Assembly: GCA_011503125.2 (NCBI GenBank)
Contig: WWBZ02000022.1
Span: 2,914,001 to 2,978,000, forward strand
Length of the DNA: 64,000 nucleotides
Direction: 5' to 3'
DNA from: Botryosphaeria dothidea
Lineage: Eukaryota; Ascomycota; Dothideomycetes; Botryosphaeriales; Botryosphaeriaceae
Below are positions 12,414 to 23,151 of this stretch, piece by piece. The notes beneath the pieces are model-generated. The model did no database searches. It saw nothing but the letters and a program-made list of their open reading frames with translations, and had not been told where the DNA came from. Position numbers and translations under genes: made by a program. Within the stretch, counting starts at the first letter, position 1. Every line of letters starts with the position of its first letter.

Positions 12414-13968
12414 ATGAAGGCAGCTGTCACCATCGACGAGTCCAGCTTCGCACCCATTAAGGATAAGGTGGTTGTAGTCACAGGTACGTGGAATTGAGTT
12501 TCCCACCTTTTCTCCTTGTTGATCTCCGCTTGCGGTTCATCCCTTTCCTTTACATCTAATCTTTCTTTTGCCGTCTGAGTTGAGCATCATCTTTGTTTCT
12601 TCTTATGGTCCATGACTCCGGTATCATGCAACGAGCATATCCCTGCTCTTCCTACCAATCATAGGTAACTCTGTACGGCGGATCCAGGCCTCAAAGCCAT
12701 GAGCCGCAAACGTCATAGCCCCCACTGCGCCATTTGACGTGGCTTGCGGTGCTGAAGTGTCATGGAAAAGCCAGCCAACGGTCGTAACGCGAATGTATAA
12801 CAGGACCCGACGGCGACTGTAAAGAATACCCACCGGGCGAGAATGACCTGCAGCATTCCTGGAGATGGGGGATTCTGGACCTCGAAATAAGCATGATTGC
12901 TGACCGATCCACTTTACGCGTAGGCGGTTCGTCCGGCATTGGGCTCGCAACGGTCAACCTGCTGCTGTCGCTCGGGGCCTTCGTGGTCGAGGGCGACATC
13001 AACGCCCCACCGACCTCATCGGATCGACTGATCTACCAGCGCACGGATGTTACCGACTGGACAGAGCTTTCCGGTCTCTTCAAACGGGCAAAGACGCAGT
13101 ACGGGCGCATCGACCACGTCTTCGCGAATGCCGGCGTTTCGACGCGGACAACGTACACAGAGGAGAATATTGACGAGAACGGGGATCTGCTGGAGCCACC
13201 TCACCATGTCGTCGATGTCAACCTGCGGGCCATGCTCAACACGGCGGCGCTCGCAGTCTTCTACATGAAGCCCGAGAGGCAGCAAGGCGGTGGAAGCCTC
13301 ACTCTGACCGCCTCGATCGTCAGTAAGTAGTGACGTTCCTCGGCCGTCAGCCTCGCCCGCATTGGCCCCTAGCCACTGCTGCGTCGAAAGGAAAGAAGAG
13401 ATGCTGACTCATATTCCATCCAGGCATTCAAAGGTTTCGTGCGGCTGATTACGGTAAGTCGATGAGCCCCCAGTGCCACCGAGCACTAAGCCGCAGTGCG
13501 GCCTAGTCCGCGGCAAGCTGCGCAGCTTGGTGGAATTGGCAGACGGAAGTGATTTGGAAAACGCGAAACTGATGCCCAACTCGTGGTGTAGCCGTTGCTA
13601 AGCACGGAGTGCTCGGCCTTATGCGCGGCCTTTTGCCCAATCTGCAGAGGTTCGAGATCCCGGTGCGCGTCAACACGATCAATCCCAGCTGGACCGACAC
13701 GGGGCTCGTGCCAGCGTCGGTGCTGGAGGAAGTGGGCGTGAAGGCGCAGCTTCCAGAAGCCGTGGCGCGCTCGGTGGCGCTGTCGATGACGGACGAGACG
13801 AGGAATGGGCAGGCCATCTACTCGGTGGATGGCAAGTTTTACGAGATCGAGGAAAGCGTGCTCCTGCCTGCTGCTGCTGGAATCATTGGTCCCGACAGGC
13901 CGAATGAGGATACGGTGTTGAAAATGATGCTCGAAAAGATGGGGGGCGAGTATCACGACCGGGTCTGA
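12414..13968 (+). CDS. Short-chain dehydrogenase/reductase (SDR)
   Basis: Exons 12414-12483, 12924-13322, 13424-13453 and 13592-13968 give 291 residues in phase. It is a classical NAD(P)-dependent Rossmann-fold oxidoreductase. The cofactor motif TGGSSGIG is at residues 23-30, an acidic residue ends strand 2 (VVEGDIN), NAG is in FANAGVS, Ser154 precedes the catalytic Tyr166-x3-Lys170 (YAVAK), and NPSWTDTGLV follows. It resembles the 15-hydroxyprostaglandin dehydrogenase-like group of fungal SDRs; the substrate is unknown. The first intron is 440 nt, far longer than its neighbours, and splits the cofactor motif; exon 3 is only 30 nt. It lies near a P450 and could act on the same substrate, which is inference. 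Confidence 0.88.
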
Positions 13969-15534
13969 CGCGAACGTTTCCTGGGGTAGTGTAGTTGAGA
14001 CGTTGTTGAATTAGGATTGTGCCTCATTGATTGAGCGCCATAGTGGCGTGAATTGATGGGAATCATTTCGTCATGTGCGCGCGCTGAGTCGTGACAGCTG
14101 CCGGCGCTCAGGCCCTGCAGATCCTAGCGTTGTGGAGGGACGGAACTGCTGTGTTTTTCGTCGGTGGCTGGCCATCTCACGATAAGGCTATTCTACACGC
14201 CAAGCTGGCGGCTTCTGGAAGAAAATTCTCGATCGATCAGATCAGCGATTTCTCGAGGCGCCATGGATCTATTGGGTGTAGCTGGCGTGACTGGTTAATC
14301 TATTGTGGCAGAAGGCGGAGAAAGCGGTGTGTGGGCTGAACACCGCCCGGCAACGAGAATACGACGGGAGCGCTGGTGTGCCGCAGGAAAAATTCCAGAC
14401 GGACAGGCGCGTTTCTAGCGGCAGATGCAGGGTCCAAGACACGGCGGTGGCAAGCATCGCGCGAACACCTTCAAACAGCTGATGTTCCGACAGCAACTGG
14501 AGCCTGCGTTATCAGCCTGCCGGCCATCGGTCATTGGAAACCTGCTTCGGGAAGTCGGATAGACCCACCCTGGCTTCTATCGAGCTTCGCCGTAATGGTG
14601 GGGTGGATCTTGAGTTGGTCGACCCTGCGCCGCACGCCAATCACAGCCGCCGCGCCCCGTCGAGCGTTCGACATTAGTTTCAATCTCTCCGATTCTCGCC
14701 CAATCATCCAGTGCACGGATGGCTCACCTTGCTGCCTCTCGTCGCGCAGTTGTGCCCTCCAGACCCCGCGCCGCCCGCTCCCCAGCGACTCCTCTTCTCG
14801 CGGTGCCTATCGTGACTCTCGGCCGCGAACAATGCTCGCCACGTGAATCCACCGGCGCTTTGATTCGCAGCGGCGCTATGAGGACTCGCCTGGCCGACGC
14901 GAGAACCCTGCCGATCCACCAGCGTGCGTCTGCTGCTGCAGGAGCCATGGCGTCATCTCTGCTGCTATCCGACGCCTTCCCCACGTGATGGACGCGAGCC
15001 GGGTGTTGCTGAGACGCCAAAACATCGCGTCCTCCTGCCATGCCTCAACACCATCACCGCCATTCCGCCTCACTCGCCACCTCGAACTGTGTGCCCCTCG
15101 CCCAATGCCTAGCCGCCAGAGCAGGCGCTCGTCTGAGCGTCTCCGGAGTCCGGCAGCGCTCTCCAATGACGATAAGAGCCGGGAGAAGGAGCAACGATCT
15201 TCTACCGCACGGGTCACTTTCGACAACGCAGCAATCACGCGCCAGGACGCGTCCCATGAGTGTGGTGCTTGACCAAACAACAATCGCGCCACCTCGCGCC
15301 CCGTCCCATCACACCTCTGCACGCAGCCCAGTGCTTCTGCTGGCCCCGCCGACTATACAGCCGAAGAAATGGCGGTGTATGGCGATCATACTGCTCGAAC
15401 TGGTGGACCCGCTTGGTCACGCCGCATAGCTCCCCATCCTTCGCGCGATAGCATTGGCTATCCGCGCCATATTGATATACCACAGGCCGCGCAAACCACG
15501 CCGAGCCTGCCTGCAGACATCCTGCAAAGCCTCC
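13969..15534. other. Intergenic region and probable 5' leader of the next gene
   Basis: About 1.6 kb, GC-rich towards its right end. Several overlapping open frames at 14376-15430 are composition-driven and match nothing. The frame of the next gene is open back to 15454 but contains no ATG before 15535. No RNA gene seen. Confidence 0.4.
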
Positions 15535-18500
15535 ATGGGGGCCGCTGAGTCCAAGGCCATCGCCGTTGAAGGCGGAACCGCTCAAATCAACAACGACCCC
15601 TCTGCCATCACTGCCATCACTGCCGCAGCTGGTGCTGCTGCATCTCCATTCCCCCCGTCTGTGACGAACATGGGAAACAACGCCTCCGTCCCCGCCCAGG
15701 ACCACGGCCCAAACCTTGGCCCGGTGGATCCGGATCAGAACACCATCACAGTACCTGCTGCTGACGAGACTAATGACCTTCAGCCTTCCGTCTCAGCTTC
15801 TGAATCCATCCCGCCGGAGCTGCAATCCTCGTCTCTGCCGTCTGGCGCCCAGGACAGAGCGAGGACCAAAGACACAAGACCGGCCTTCCTGCGCCGCCTG
15901 ACTACTGCTCCCTCAGCCGTCTCTACGGCCGCAACACACGCCGAAAATGTATCGGCGAACCCGTCTTCCTCGAGTCCAGCCGAAAAGCAGATGATTGGAG
16001 CCAAGGAGCATTTGACCAAATCAAACGCTTCCATCTCCCGCGCATCCCCGCCGTCCAACCCCGTTGAGCTAGCAGCTGGTGAGGTTGAGCTCGGTCAGCA
16101 CTTGAATGGAGGCGTCGCTCCAGCCTCCATCACTCTCCCGCCTTCCCGCTCCTCCACCCCAAGCTCCGTAAGCAGCCTTGGCTCTGCCGACAACGCTTTC
16201 GTCTCCCACGCTCAGTGGGATTCAATGCACCATGCCGGTGGCGACGTATCTCCACTAGACCGCTCACTGAACAACTCCCCCGCCCCTGGGTCTTTTCGCG
16301 AACCTCAAGGACTCCCGATCGGTAGTCCTGGTCCCTTCGATGAACATGCTCACCGCTATGTCTCTCATTCCCGAGACAACGGAGACGAAGGCGTCAATGG
16401 AGCCATTGCCTTGTCGGAGGGTGATTTAAGCTGGCGCCAGGAATTCTTCTCCAATCAAGACATGGAGCCGGGCTCCTGGCATGAGGAGAACCAAAGGAGA
16501 CGAAGCTTGGCTGCTGAGCAGAGACTCGACATGGCATTGGAGAATCTGCGTAGAAACAGCATCCCTGCCAGCATTGCCACCGGTCAGACTTTTGGCTCCT
16601 TTGCGCATCCATATGGCTACCCCGATGATGATGAAGAGAGCTTCGATGACGGCCGCTACGAGATCAGGCCCGAGTATCTGCCCCTTCCGGATGATGCGAC
16701 CGACGGTACTGCCGATGACGAACTCTCGATGAGCTTGGCCACCTCGGCCGATTTTGACAAGCGTTATAGCACCGGTGAGACGAGTCAGATGACCGCTGAA
16801 TTTGGCCATAAAAATGAATGCGACGAGGACAAGCTCGCTCAGTCCGCTTCTTCTCTTCACCAGAGCCAGCTCGGAAACGCAGCAGGGGGAGAGGACGAGC
16901 TGGACACCAACCAGACGGAGTCAGACACGGAGGTGGACAAGGCGACGACGGTGGGCAACATCGACGACGTTGGTATCCCTGAAGGAGATGCTGCCGTTTC
17001 CGACAATGCCTCCGAGATCCATGTGACGACTGCGCCGTCCGCATCTGGAGGCCTGGACGATGCTGCCCCACTCGAGGACGCAGGCGCAGAAAACAACGGG
17101 GCGACGCTTGACTCGGAAGCTCAAGATAAAGAATCCCCTGTCGAGCAGATCATTTCCTCGGATGGCGCTCAGGATGAGTCAGTCGAGCAACCCAAATCGG
17201 ACACCCAGGCGGTGGAGATTCTGTCTCCGGAACCGGAACGAAAGGACATGGACCCTGAAGTTGACAGCCATGTCACGGATGTGAACGTTCCAGAAGCTGC
17301 TGCCATCACGTCTCAACCTGAATCTGAAACGAAGGCTCTGGACATCGAAGTCGACGACGCCCCTGCTCAGCCCATCGAATCCGCCGAAGCTGCCGGAGAA
17401 GAGGCCATGTGTCGTGTAGTCGAGGATGCAGCTCCGTCGCAATCATCAGTCGATGTGTCCAAGACGATTATCGCATCAGAGGCTGACCAGGTTGAAGTGC
17501 AGCTGAACAGCATCAAAGAACCAGAACCGGCCGACCACGGAAGCCTCGAAGTGTTTGGCGATCTTGCAGAAACTGCTGCCACCACCGTTGATGCACCAGA
17601 GCAGGAATCAACCCCTGTTGAAACACACGAAGCCTCCGCTCCGCTGGTACCAGCCGGGAAGATTATCGAGGATGCTCCGCTGGTCGCTGACCCAGAGACG
17701 ACGTCTGTCAATGTTACAGCTTTCCCTGCAGCAGAGGCTTCTGCCTTCGTCGAACAGGATGAAGCATCTGCGCATACTGAAGAAGGCGCCTCTCAGCATG
17801 CATCTGTGAATGCAATCCTCTCCAAGTCCAGCTCTCCACAGAGCTCTGCCCGCTACCCTGCAAGCTCCGAAGCAGCGGAGTCCGTAAGTCTTAGGGACAT
17901 GCTCCAGGAGTCACGGTTCGTTGAGCCGTCGAGAGAGAATGCCGCATCTCGCGACGGCCAGGACGGGACAAGCCTGGTGCTACTCAGCTCCGTACCCAAC
18001 GATGACAAGAATGGAGAGGGCAATGTGGCGCTTCGGCGCCGCACCAACGCCTACGCGAACGACAACACCAATGATGACGACGGCTGGGCGATTCCCGGTC
18101 GTGAGCAGCAAGAGCCGCGAGCCCAACCTTCTCGTCAACGGAGAAAGAGTTTGCCTATGCTCTTCAAAGACATCAAGGAAAGCAGGAAGGAGAAGAAGAG
18201 CCAGCTGCCTGTCAAGAAGCAGCCTAAGGAGCCCAAGATCGGTCTTCCTCCGAAGAAGGAACACAAGCCAGTCATCTCCACTGCCGCTACTAGAGAGTCT
18301 AGGATACCTACCGCACCTCTTTCTGCCAGTGTTGCCGAAGGGCCCAAGTCACCGTTCAGTCCTGGAAAGAAGGGCCGCAACGTTCTGACGCGGAACCCCT
18401 CCACTAGCAGACTTCTTGATTCACCGCTGCCATCGCCTATCAAGGACAAGGAAAAGAAGAAGCGGAGCTCACTTCTCGGCGCTGTCTTTGGTCGTTCTTC

Positions 18501-20433
18501 AACGCCTGGTCCCGACCTCGAGAAGGAACGGGAGAGGCAAGCGGAGAAACTGAACAAGGAGAGGGAAAAGCAGAAGGAATCGAAGCCCAAGAAGAAGGAC
18601 AGCAAGAGCAAATTAGTGATACCCCAGCGCCGCTACAGCTTGGCAGGTCCACTGGGCGGGCACCATGACCATCTTGCTTCCTTTGCGGCGCCTCGACTTC
18701 CGACTCCCAAGCGCGTGCAAGAAATTTCTGCTTTGTCCCAACTTGAAGGTCCCAGCAAGCAGCAGGATCGTCCCCGTAGTGGTAGCCAGTCTTTGGACTC
18801 CCAGCCTTGCGAGGATCGTCCTACCAGCACTGCGGACCTCGCAGCCGCAGTTGCCGCCGCCGTGGATGCCAATCACAGCGAAATCAAGTCTCGTGTGCGC
18901 CGGCCCGGGGTGATTCCCGAGCCTGGTTCTGAATGGGAGGAGTGGGAGCAAAAGGCGCGAGAGATTGAGGGCAACCGTACAAAGGTCAACGGTTCGCCCG
19001 CGTCTGGCATCAGCATTCCCGCTGTCTTGCACGGCCCCGGTACTCCGACTCAAGCCAAGCTGTATCCGTACAGTCCTGACAGCTATCCCTTCTATCAATT
19101 TGCTCCTCCTCCGGCTCTACCTCCCCACCTTCAAGCTCCCACTAGACCGTTCTACTACGGCAACCCTCCGCGCTCATCAACCTTCAACGAATCTCCTACT
19201 GCCAACCAGTTCCCTTCAGGCTATGGATCACTGCAGCGTCGCTATTCTGAACACTTCAGCGCAGCGTCTGCCCGCGGGCTGCCGCCTTTCCCACCACACC
19301 TGTACGGCCTTCGAGACAACGAATATCCTAGCTACCCCTCGAGACAAACAAGTCAGCCCCAATTGAGGCCTCAAAGCAACGCCGGCCCATCAAGCCCCAG
19401 CGCTTCCGGTGTCGCTCCTTACGGCAAGTCGGCTGAGCAGGACAATAGTGAAATAGCCGGCGCGCCGGCCAGCCCTATTGCTTCCAACGCGGCCACCGTC
19501 GACAACTTCGAGCAAGAACCCGCCTTCGTGTCGCCTCCGATCCCGCTTCCAGGTGAGACGATGGAGCAGTTCCTCGAGAAGCAACGCGTGTGGTACGAGC
19601 AACATACCCAAGGCGCCAATCGCCGTGACAGCGGCTACTCGCCGCAATACGGCTACCCGCCTCAACAGGGCATGCCCTTCCCGCCCCAGGATCTCCCGCC
19701 CCATCTCGCACAAGGCTTCTACCCCTACCCGCCGCAGTGGTACTGGGCCCAAGGCTACCCGCCGCCGCCACCAGCAGCACAAGGGTACCCGCCCTTCTAC
19801 CCGCCCGCCAGTCACTCCCCCGAGGACTACTACCACCAAACGCTCCGCGAGCAGCAGCAGCAGGAGCGCGCCAACAGCGACACCGACTCGCCCAGAGACA
19901 AGAGCCCCATCCCCGCATCCTACGGCGGCTTCCCTGGTTTCCCGCCCGTCGCGGCCCCGCGCTCCGCGTATCCAGCCGCGCCCGCGCCCGCCGCGCCGTA
20001 CGGCTACCCACGGCAGGAGATGCGCTGGCGCGATCTGACGTCGGATGGCGCCGCGGCGCAGGAGCAGCAGAAGCACATCTCGCACAAGCGCATCGACTCG
20101 GGCGCCTACGCGGGTCCCACGTCGCCAACTTCTCCGATCACGCACGCCGGCCAGGACGCCGACGAGAAGAAGGACGTTGGCGAGGGCAAGGCGTCGGTGG
20201 CCAGCAGAGAGGGTGGCGCAGGCAAGCAGAAGACCGAGGTCGCGCGCCGGCAGACGGTGTCGGGCGGCGGCCGCGGCAGCAACAGCAAGCTCGAGACGGT
20301 GATGGAGCCGGTCGAACTGGCGGACACGGATGTCGGGCGGAGGAGCTCGGAGGGGCTGTCGCAGCCGGTGATGCATGCGGCGAGTTATCCGGGGATGGAG
20401 TGGATGCCGGAGTCGGGGTATGCTGAGGAATGA
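15535..20433 (+). CDS. Giant disordered protein with N-myristoylation-type start
   Basis: A single exon of 1,632 residues counted from the ATG at 15535. No catalytic domain is visible. The N-terminus MGAAESK fits the N-myristoylation pattern (Gly2, Ser6), and a second in-frame start at 15670, MGNNAS, fits it even better and has a better start context (A at -3, against T for the first). The rest is low complexity: Ser/Ala/Pro-rich, then a long Glu/Asp/Ala-rich acidic section (about residues 400-800), a Lys/Glu-rich basic stretch near residues 985-1025 (about 18.5-18.6 kb) that could be a short coiled coil, and a Pro/Tyr/Gln-rich C-terminal third with many PPYG-like repeats and a conserved-looking MEQFLEKQRVWYEQH. 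A membrane-tethered scaffold role is inferred, not shown. I do not recognise a named family. Confidence 0.8.
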   Translation: MGAAESKAIAVEGGTAQINNDPSAITAITAAAGAAASPFPPSVTNMGNNASVPAQDHGPNLGPVDPDQNTITVPAADETNDLQPSVSASESIPPELQSSSLPSGAQDRARTKDTRPAFLRRLTTAPSAVSTAATHAENVSANPSSSSPAEKQMIGAKEHLTKSNASISRASPPSNPVELAAGEVELGQHLNGGVAPASITLPPSRSSTPSSVSSLGSADNAFVSHAQWDSMHHAGGDVSPLDRSLNNSPAPGSFREPQGLPIGSPGPFDEHAHRYVSHSRDNGDEGVNGAIALSEGDLSWRQEFFSNQDMEPGSWHEENQRRRSLAAEQRLDMALENLRRNSIPASIATGQTFGSFAHPYGYPDDDEESFDDGRYEIRPEYLPLPDDATDGTADDELSMSLATSADFDKRYSTGETSQMTAEFGHKNECDEDKLAQSASSLHQSQLGNAAGGEDELDTNQTESDTEVDKATTVGNIDDVGIPEGDAAVSDNASEIHVTTAPSASGGLDDAAPLEDAGAENNGATLDSEAQDKESPVEQIISSDGAQDESVEQPKSDTQAVEILSPEPERKDMDPEVDSHVTDVNVPEAAAITSQPESETKALDIEVDDAPAQPIESAEAAGEEAMCRVVEDAAPSQSSVDVSKTIIASEADQVEVQLNSIKEPEPADHGSLEVFGDLAETAATTVDAPEQESTPVETHEASAPLVPAGKIIEDAPLVADPETTSVNVTAFPAAEASAFVEQDEASAHTEEGASQHASVNAILSKSSSPQSSARYPASSEAAESVSLRDMLQESRFVEPSRENAASRDGQDGTSLVLLSSVPNDDKNGEGNVALRRRTNAYANDNTNDDDGWAIPGREQQEPRAQPSRQRRKSLPMLFKDIKESRKEKKSQLPVKKQPKEPKIGLPPKKEHKPVISTAATRESRIPTAPLSASVAEGPKSPFSPGKKGRNVLTRNPSTSRLLDSPLPSPIKDKEKKKRSSLLGAVFGRSSTPGPDLEKERERQAEKLNKEREKQKESKPKKKDSKSKLVIPQRRYSLAGPLGGHHDHLASFAAPRLPTPKRVQEISALSQLEGPSKQQDRPRSGSQSLDSQPCEDRPTSTADLAAAVAAAVDANHSEIKSRVRRPGVIPEPGSEWEEWEQKAREIEGNRTKVNGSPASGISIPAVLHGPGTPTQAKLYPYSPDSYPFYQFAPPPALPPHLQAPTRPFYYGNPPRSSTFNESPTANQFPSGYGSLQRRYSEHFSAASARGLPPFPPHLYGLRDNEYPSYPSRQTSQPQLRPQSNAGPSSPSASGVAPYGKSAEQDNSEIAGAPASPIASNAATVDNFEQEPAFVSPPIPLPGETMEQFLEKQRVWYEQHTQGANRRDSGYSPQYGYPPQQGMPFPPQDLPPHLAQGFYPYPPQWYWAQGYPPPPPAAQGYPPFYPPASHSPEDYYHQTLREQQQQERANSDTDSPRDKSPIPASYGGFPGFPPVAAPRSAYPAAPAPAAPYGYPRQEMRWRDLTSDGAAAQEQQKHISHKRIDSGAYAGPTSPTSPITHAGQDADEKKDVGEGKASVASREGGAGKQKTEVARRQTVSGGGRGSNSKLETVMEPVELADTDVGRRSSEGLSQPVMHAASYPGMEWMPESGYAEE

Positions 20434-21351
20434 GTTTAACGCTTTTTTCACGACTGTTCATACAACTTTTTTCGGTGCACTTTTTTCTCATTGTCAAGGT
20501 AGGTGGGGTTTAAAAGTTCGGATTGTTTCCTATTTGTTGGCGGCTCATCGGACTACTATTCTTTCCGTTCTTGCTTTCCTTTGTCATTTTCGTTGGTTCA
20601 TTTCCCCTTTGATGGTGTTCTCTACATGTGTCGCTTGTACCATGTATGAATGACGTGTACGTATACTCCTCATGCGCTCTGTTCTTGCATGTACAGATGA
20701 GATGATTGCTCTCGCGTCCGGCGGGAGGTATGAATTGATGTGTTCTTGTCACGAGAGATTCGTATTTTTTTTCCCCCCCCTCGTACCCTACGATGCTGCT
20801 TCTGCACCGGGAGGTTCTTCATGGTTCAACATTCGCGATGCAAACTAGATCGGCGTCCGTGGCTCGTCACTATCGGGTTATCTTTGTACGAAGCAACTCG
20901 GACTGATTGGCTGATTTTCTGCTCTTTATGTTGCAGGCCGCCCGTGCCAAGAGAGGAACCGAAGCAATCGGCATCAGCGGCATCTCGGAAACGAAAGGAT
21001 CCGGAACCGCAGCAGTGAGCTCATTTTAATTGTTCTCGGATTTTACCTACGTTGCAGAATCCTTCTCCGCATCGATACTTACCTCAGCCGAGCTTCGGTA
21101 GGCCTGATTGGGGCGTAATCGGCAGCCGAGCGCATTGCGTCGCAAAACAGCGGTATTGCTGGAAATCGCTTATCCAAAGTGGAAGCCCTGGTGTTGCCTC
21201 GATCGAAGCGGGCTAGCCGTTGAAACATCTGCTGCCATATATAAGAGACGATGTCCGCACCGTTCCCGCCAATCTGCTCAGCCCGCCCGGCTCTGCCGTT
21301 CAACGAACCCCTACGCTCTTTTATCAGGCGCACTGCTCGCGCCCGACAACC
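20434..21351. promoter_or_regulatory. 3' flank of the disordered-protein gene and ERG3 promoter
   Basis: A TATA-like TATATAAG lies at 21238-21245, 107 bp before the ERG3 start codon. Inverted CCAAT boxes (ATTGG) lie at 20906-20910 and 21107-21111. I found no clear sterol-response element. The left part is the T-rich 3' flank of the preceding gene. No gene seen. Confidence 0.5.
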
Positions 21352-22464
21352 ATGGATCTCGTGTTGGAAGGTCTCGACGCCTACGTTTTCGATCGGCTGT
21401 ATGCGACGCTTTTGCCGGCCCAGAATCTCAATATTACTAGCCAATTGGCTTCCGAAAATGTTTCTGCCACTGCATCTTGCCTTGACAATTACGACTTTAT
21501 GCCTGCGAGCAAGTACTTGTCGTTTCCGCCATCTGAATATGCGTGCATGAGCACACTGCCTCGGGAGAATGTATGGAGGCAGCTCATATCGCTCTACATC
21601 ATCACATGGTTCGTTCACAACCGCCATTGAGCTCGCAAATCGAACGCCCGCTGAGAAGACGATCACAGGCTGTTCGGCACCGTCATCTACTTCCTCTGCG
21701 CCACCCTCTCCTACATCTTCGTCTTCGACAAGACCACCTTCGCGCACCCCAAATTCCTGAAGAACCAAGTCCGCCAGGAGATCGCCCAGGCCGTGCGCGC
21801 CATCCCCGTCATCGCCGTCCTCACGACGCCCATCTTCGCGCTCGAGGTGCGCGGCCACGGCAAGCTCTACGACGCCAGCGCCGACGGGCCGGGGCGCTGG
21901 TACGACGCCGCGCAGTTCCCGCTGTTCATCGCCTTCACCGACGCGTGCATCTACTGGATCCACCGCGCGCTGCACCACCCGGCCATCTACCGCCGCTACC
22001 ACAAGCCGCACCACCGGTGGATCATGCCGTCCCCTTTCGCGTCCGTCGCGTTCCACCCGCTCGACGGCTTCGCGCAGAGCCTGCCGTACCACGTCTTCCC
22101 CTTCGTCTTCCCCCTGCAGAAGGCCGCGTACGTGCTGCTGTTCGCGTTCGTGCAGGTGTGGACGGTCGTCATCCACGACGGCGAGTACGTCGCCGAGAAT
22201 CCGGTCGTGAATGGCGCCGCGTGCCACACGATGCACCACCTGTATTTCAACTACAACTACGGCCAGTTCACGACGCTGTGGGATCGCGTGGGCGGGTCGT
22301 ATCGGCGGCCTGACGATGCGCTGTTCCGGAAGGAGCTGAAGATGTCGGCGGCGGAGTGGAAGAGGCAGAGCAAGCGGATGGAGCGGATTGTCAAGGAGGT
22401 GGAGGGGGATGACGAGCGCGCGTACGCTGCGGCGGACGACGGGAGCGAGAAGAAGGCGCAGTGA
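21352..22464 (+). CDS. ERG3: C-5 sterol desaturase
   Basis: Exons 21352-21608 and 21669-22464 with a 60-nt intron; 350 residues. It introduces the C5-C6 double bond into episterol in late ergosterol synthesis in the ER, a membrane di-iron enzyme using cytochrome b5. The three histidine boxes are complete: HRALHH (184-189), HKPHH (197-201) and HTMHH (about 265). They are followed by LYFNYNYGQFTTLWDRVGGS, diagnostic of ERG3. Membrane helices lie near residues 75-105 and 128-145, and a helical pair follows the second box. The Lys/Glu-rich C-terminus ends EKKAQ. Length is normal for filamentous-fungal ERG3. Many fungi carry two ERG3 paralogues, so this may not be the only copy. Confidence 0.95.
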
Positions 22465-23151
22465 TGGGTTCGGCGCTAGCTCGTCGTAACGGGCAAGACG
22501 GCCGTCACGACGCGAAGGGAAGGAAAACGGAGAGAATAATGGGAAACGCTCATGCTGAGGTGGTACGGAAGCTTTGACCCGCGCGGTGACAGGCGAGGAG
22601 CATGGAGGTTAAACAAGCTTTGCGCGCGGTCGTGAAGCCTAAATCGCGCCATCGTTACGGCGAGATTCTAGTACCAGCGCGTGGCTTGGGGTCTAGCAAT
22701 CCTACAGCTTCCAAGGTTGATGAAGATTGTCGATCGTAGGGCAGACGGCTCGAGTCGTATTCGGACGCTTGGCTGAGCGTGCCGAGCCAGGGGAGGCAAA
22801 TTCAAAGAGCTCGTCCCCGCCGTGTGTGCCGGTACCTGGAAGCTAGAAAGGCTGGGCTGATGCGGCGAGAAGCACGTTCGCGCGCGCGCTATCGATTGTC
22901 AGAGAAACTGATTGTACGTCCAGCAGAGATCTGCATTTAGCTGTGGTAGTCAGCGTCTGAGCTTTCTCCGAGTGGCTGTAAAATGTCATATCTCATTCGT
23001 CATTCGTTGATTATTTCAGTATTGCCCTAATTCTCCAGTGTCGTCACATACATATGCGTGTTTCATGCTAATATGCGTCACATCTGTCCTCGAAACACGG
23101 CGTCCTCCACGAACTCCGCGGCAATCCCTGAATCTTCCCCGTTATCCCAAT
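22465..23151. other. Convergent 3' intergenic region
   Basis: About 690 bp between the 3' ends of ERG3 (+) and SAT4 copy B (-). It holds no open frame of note, no RNA gene and no repeat that I can see. Confidence 0.5.

Noticed and set aside
19390..20451. 353-codon minus-strand open frame over the end of the disordered-protein gene
   Set aside because: Arg/Leu-rich antisense of a GC-biased region with no domain and no splice structure.
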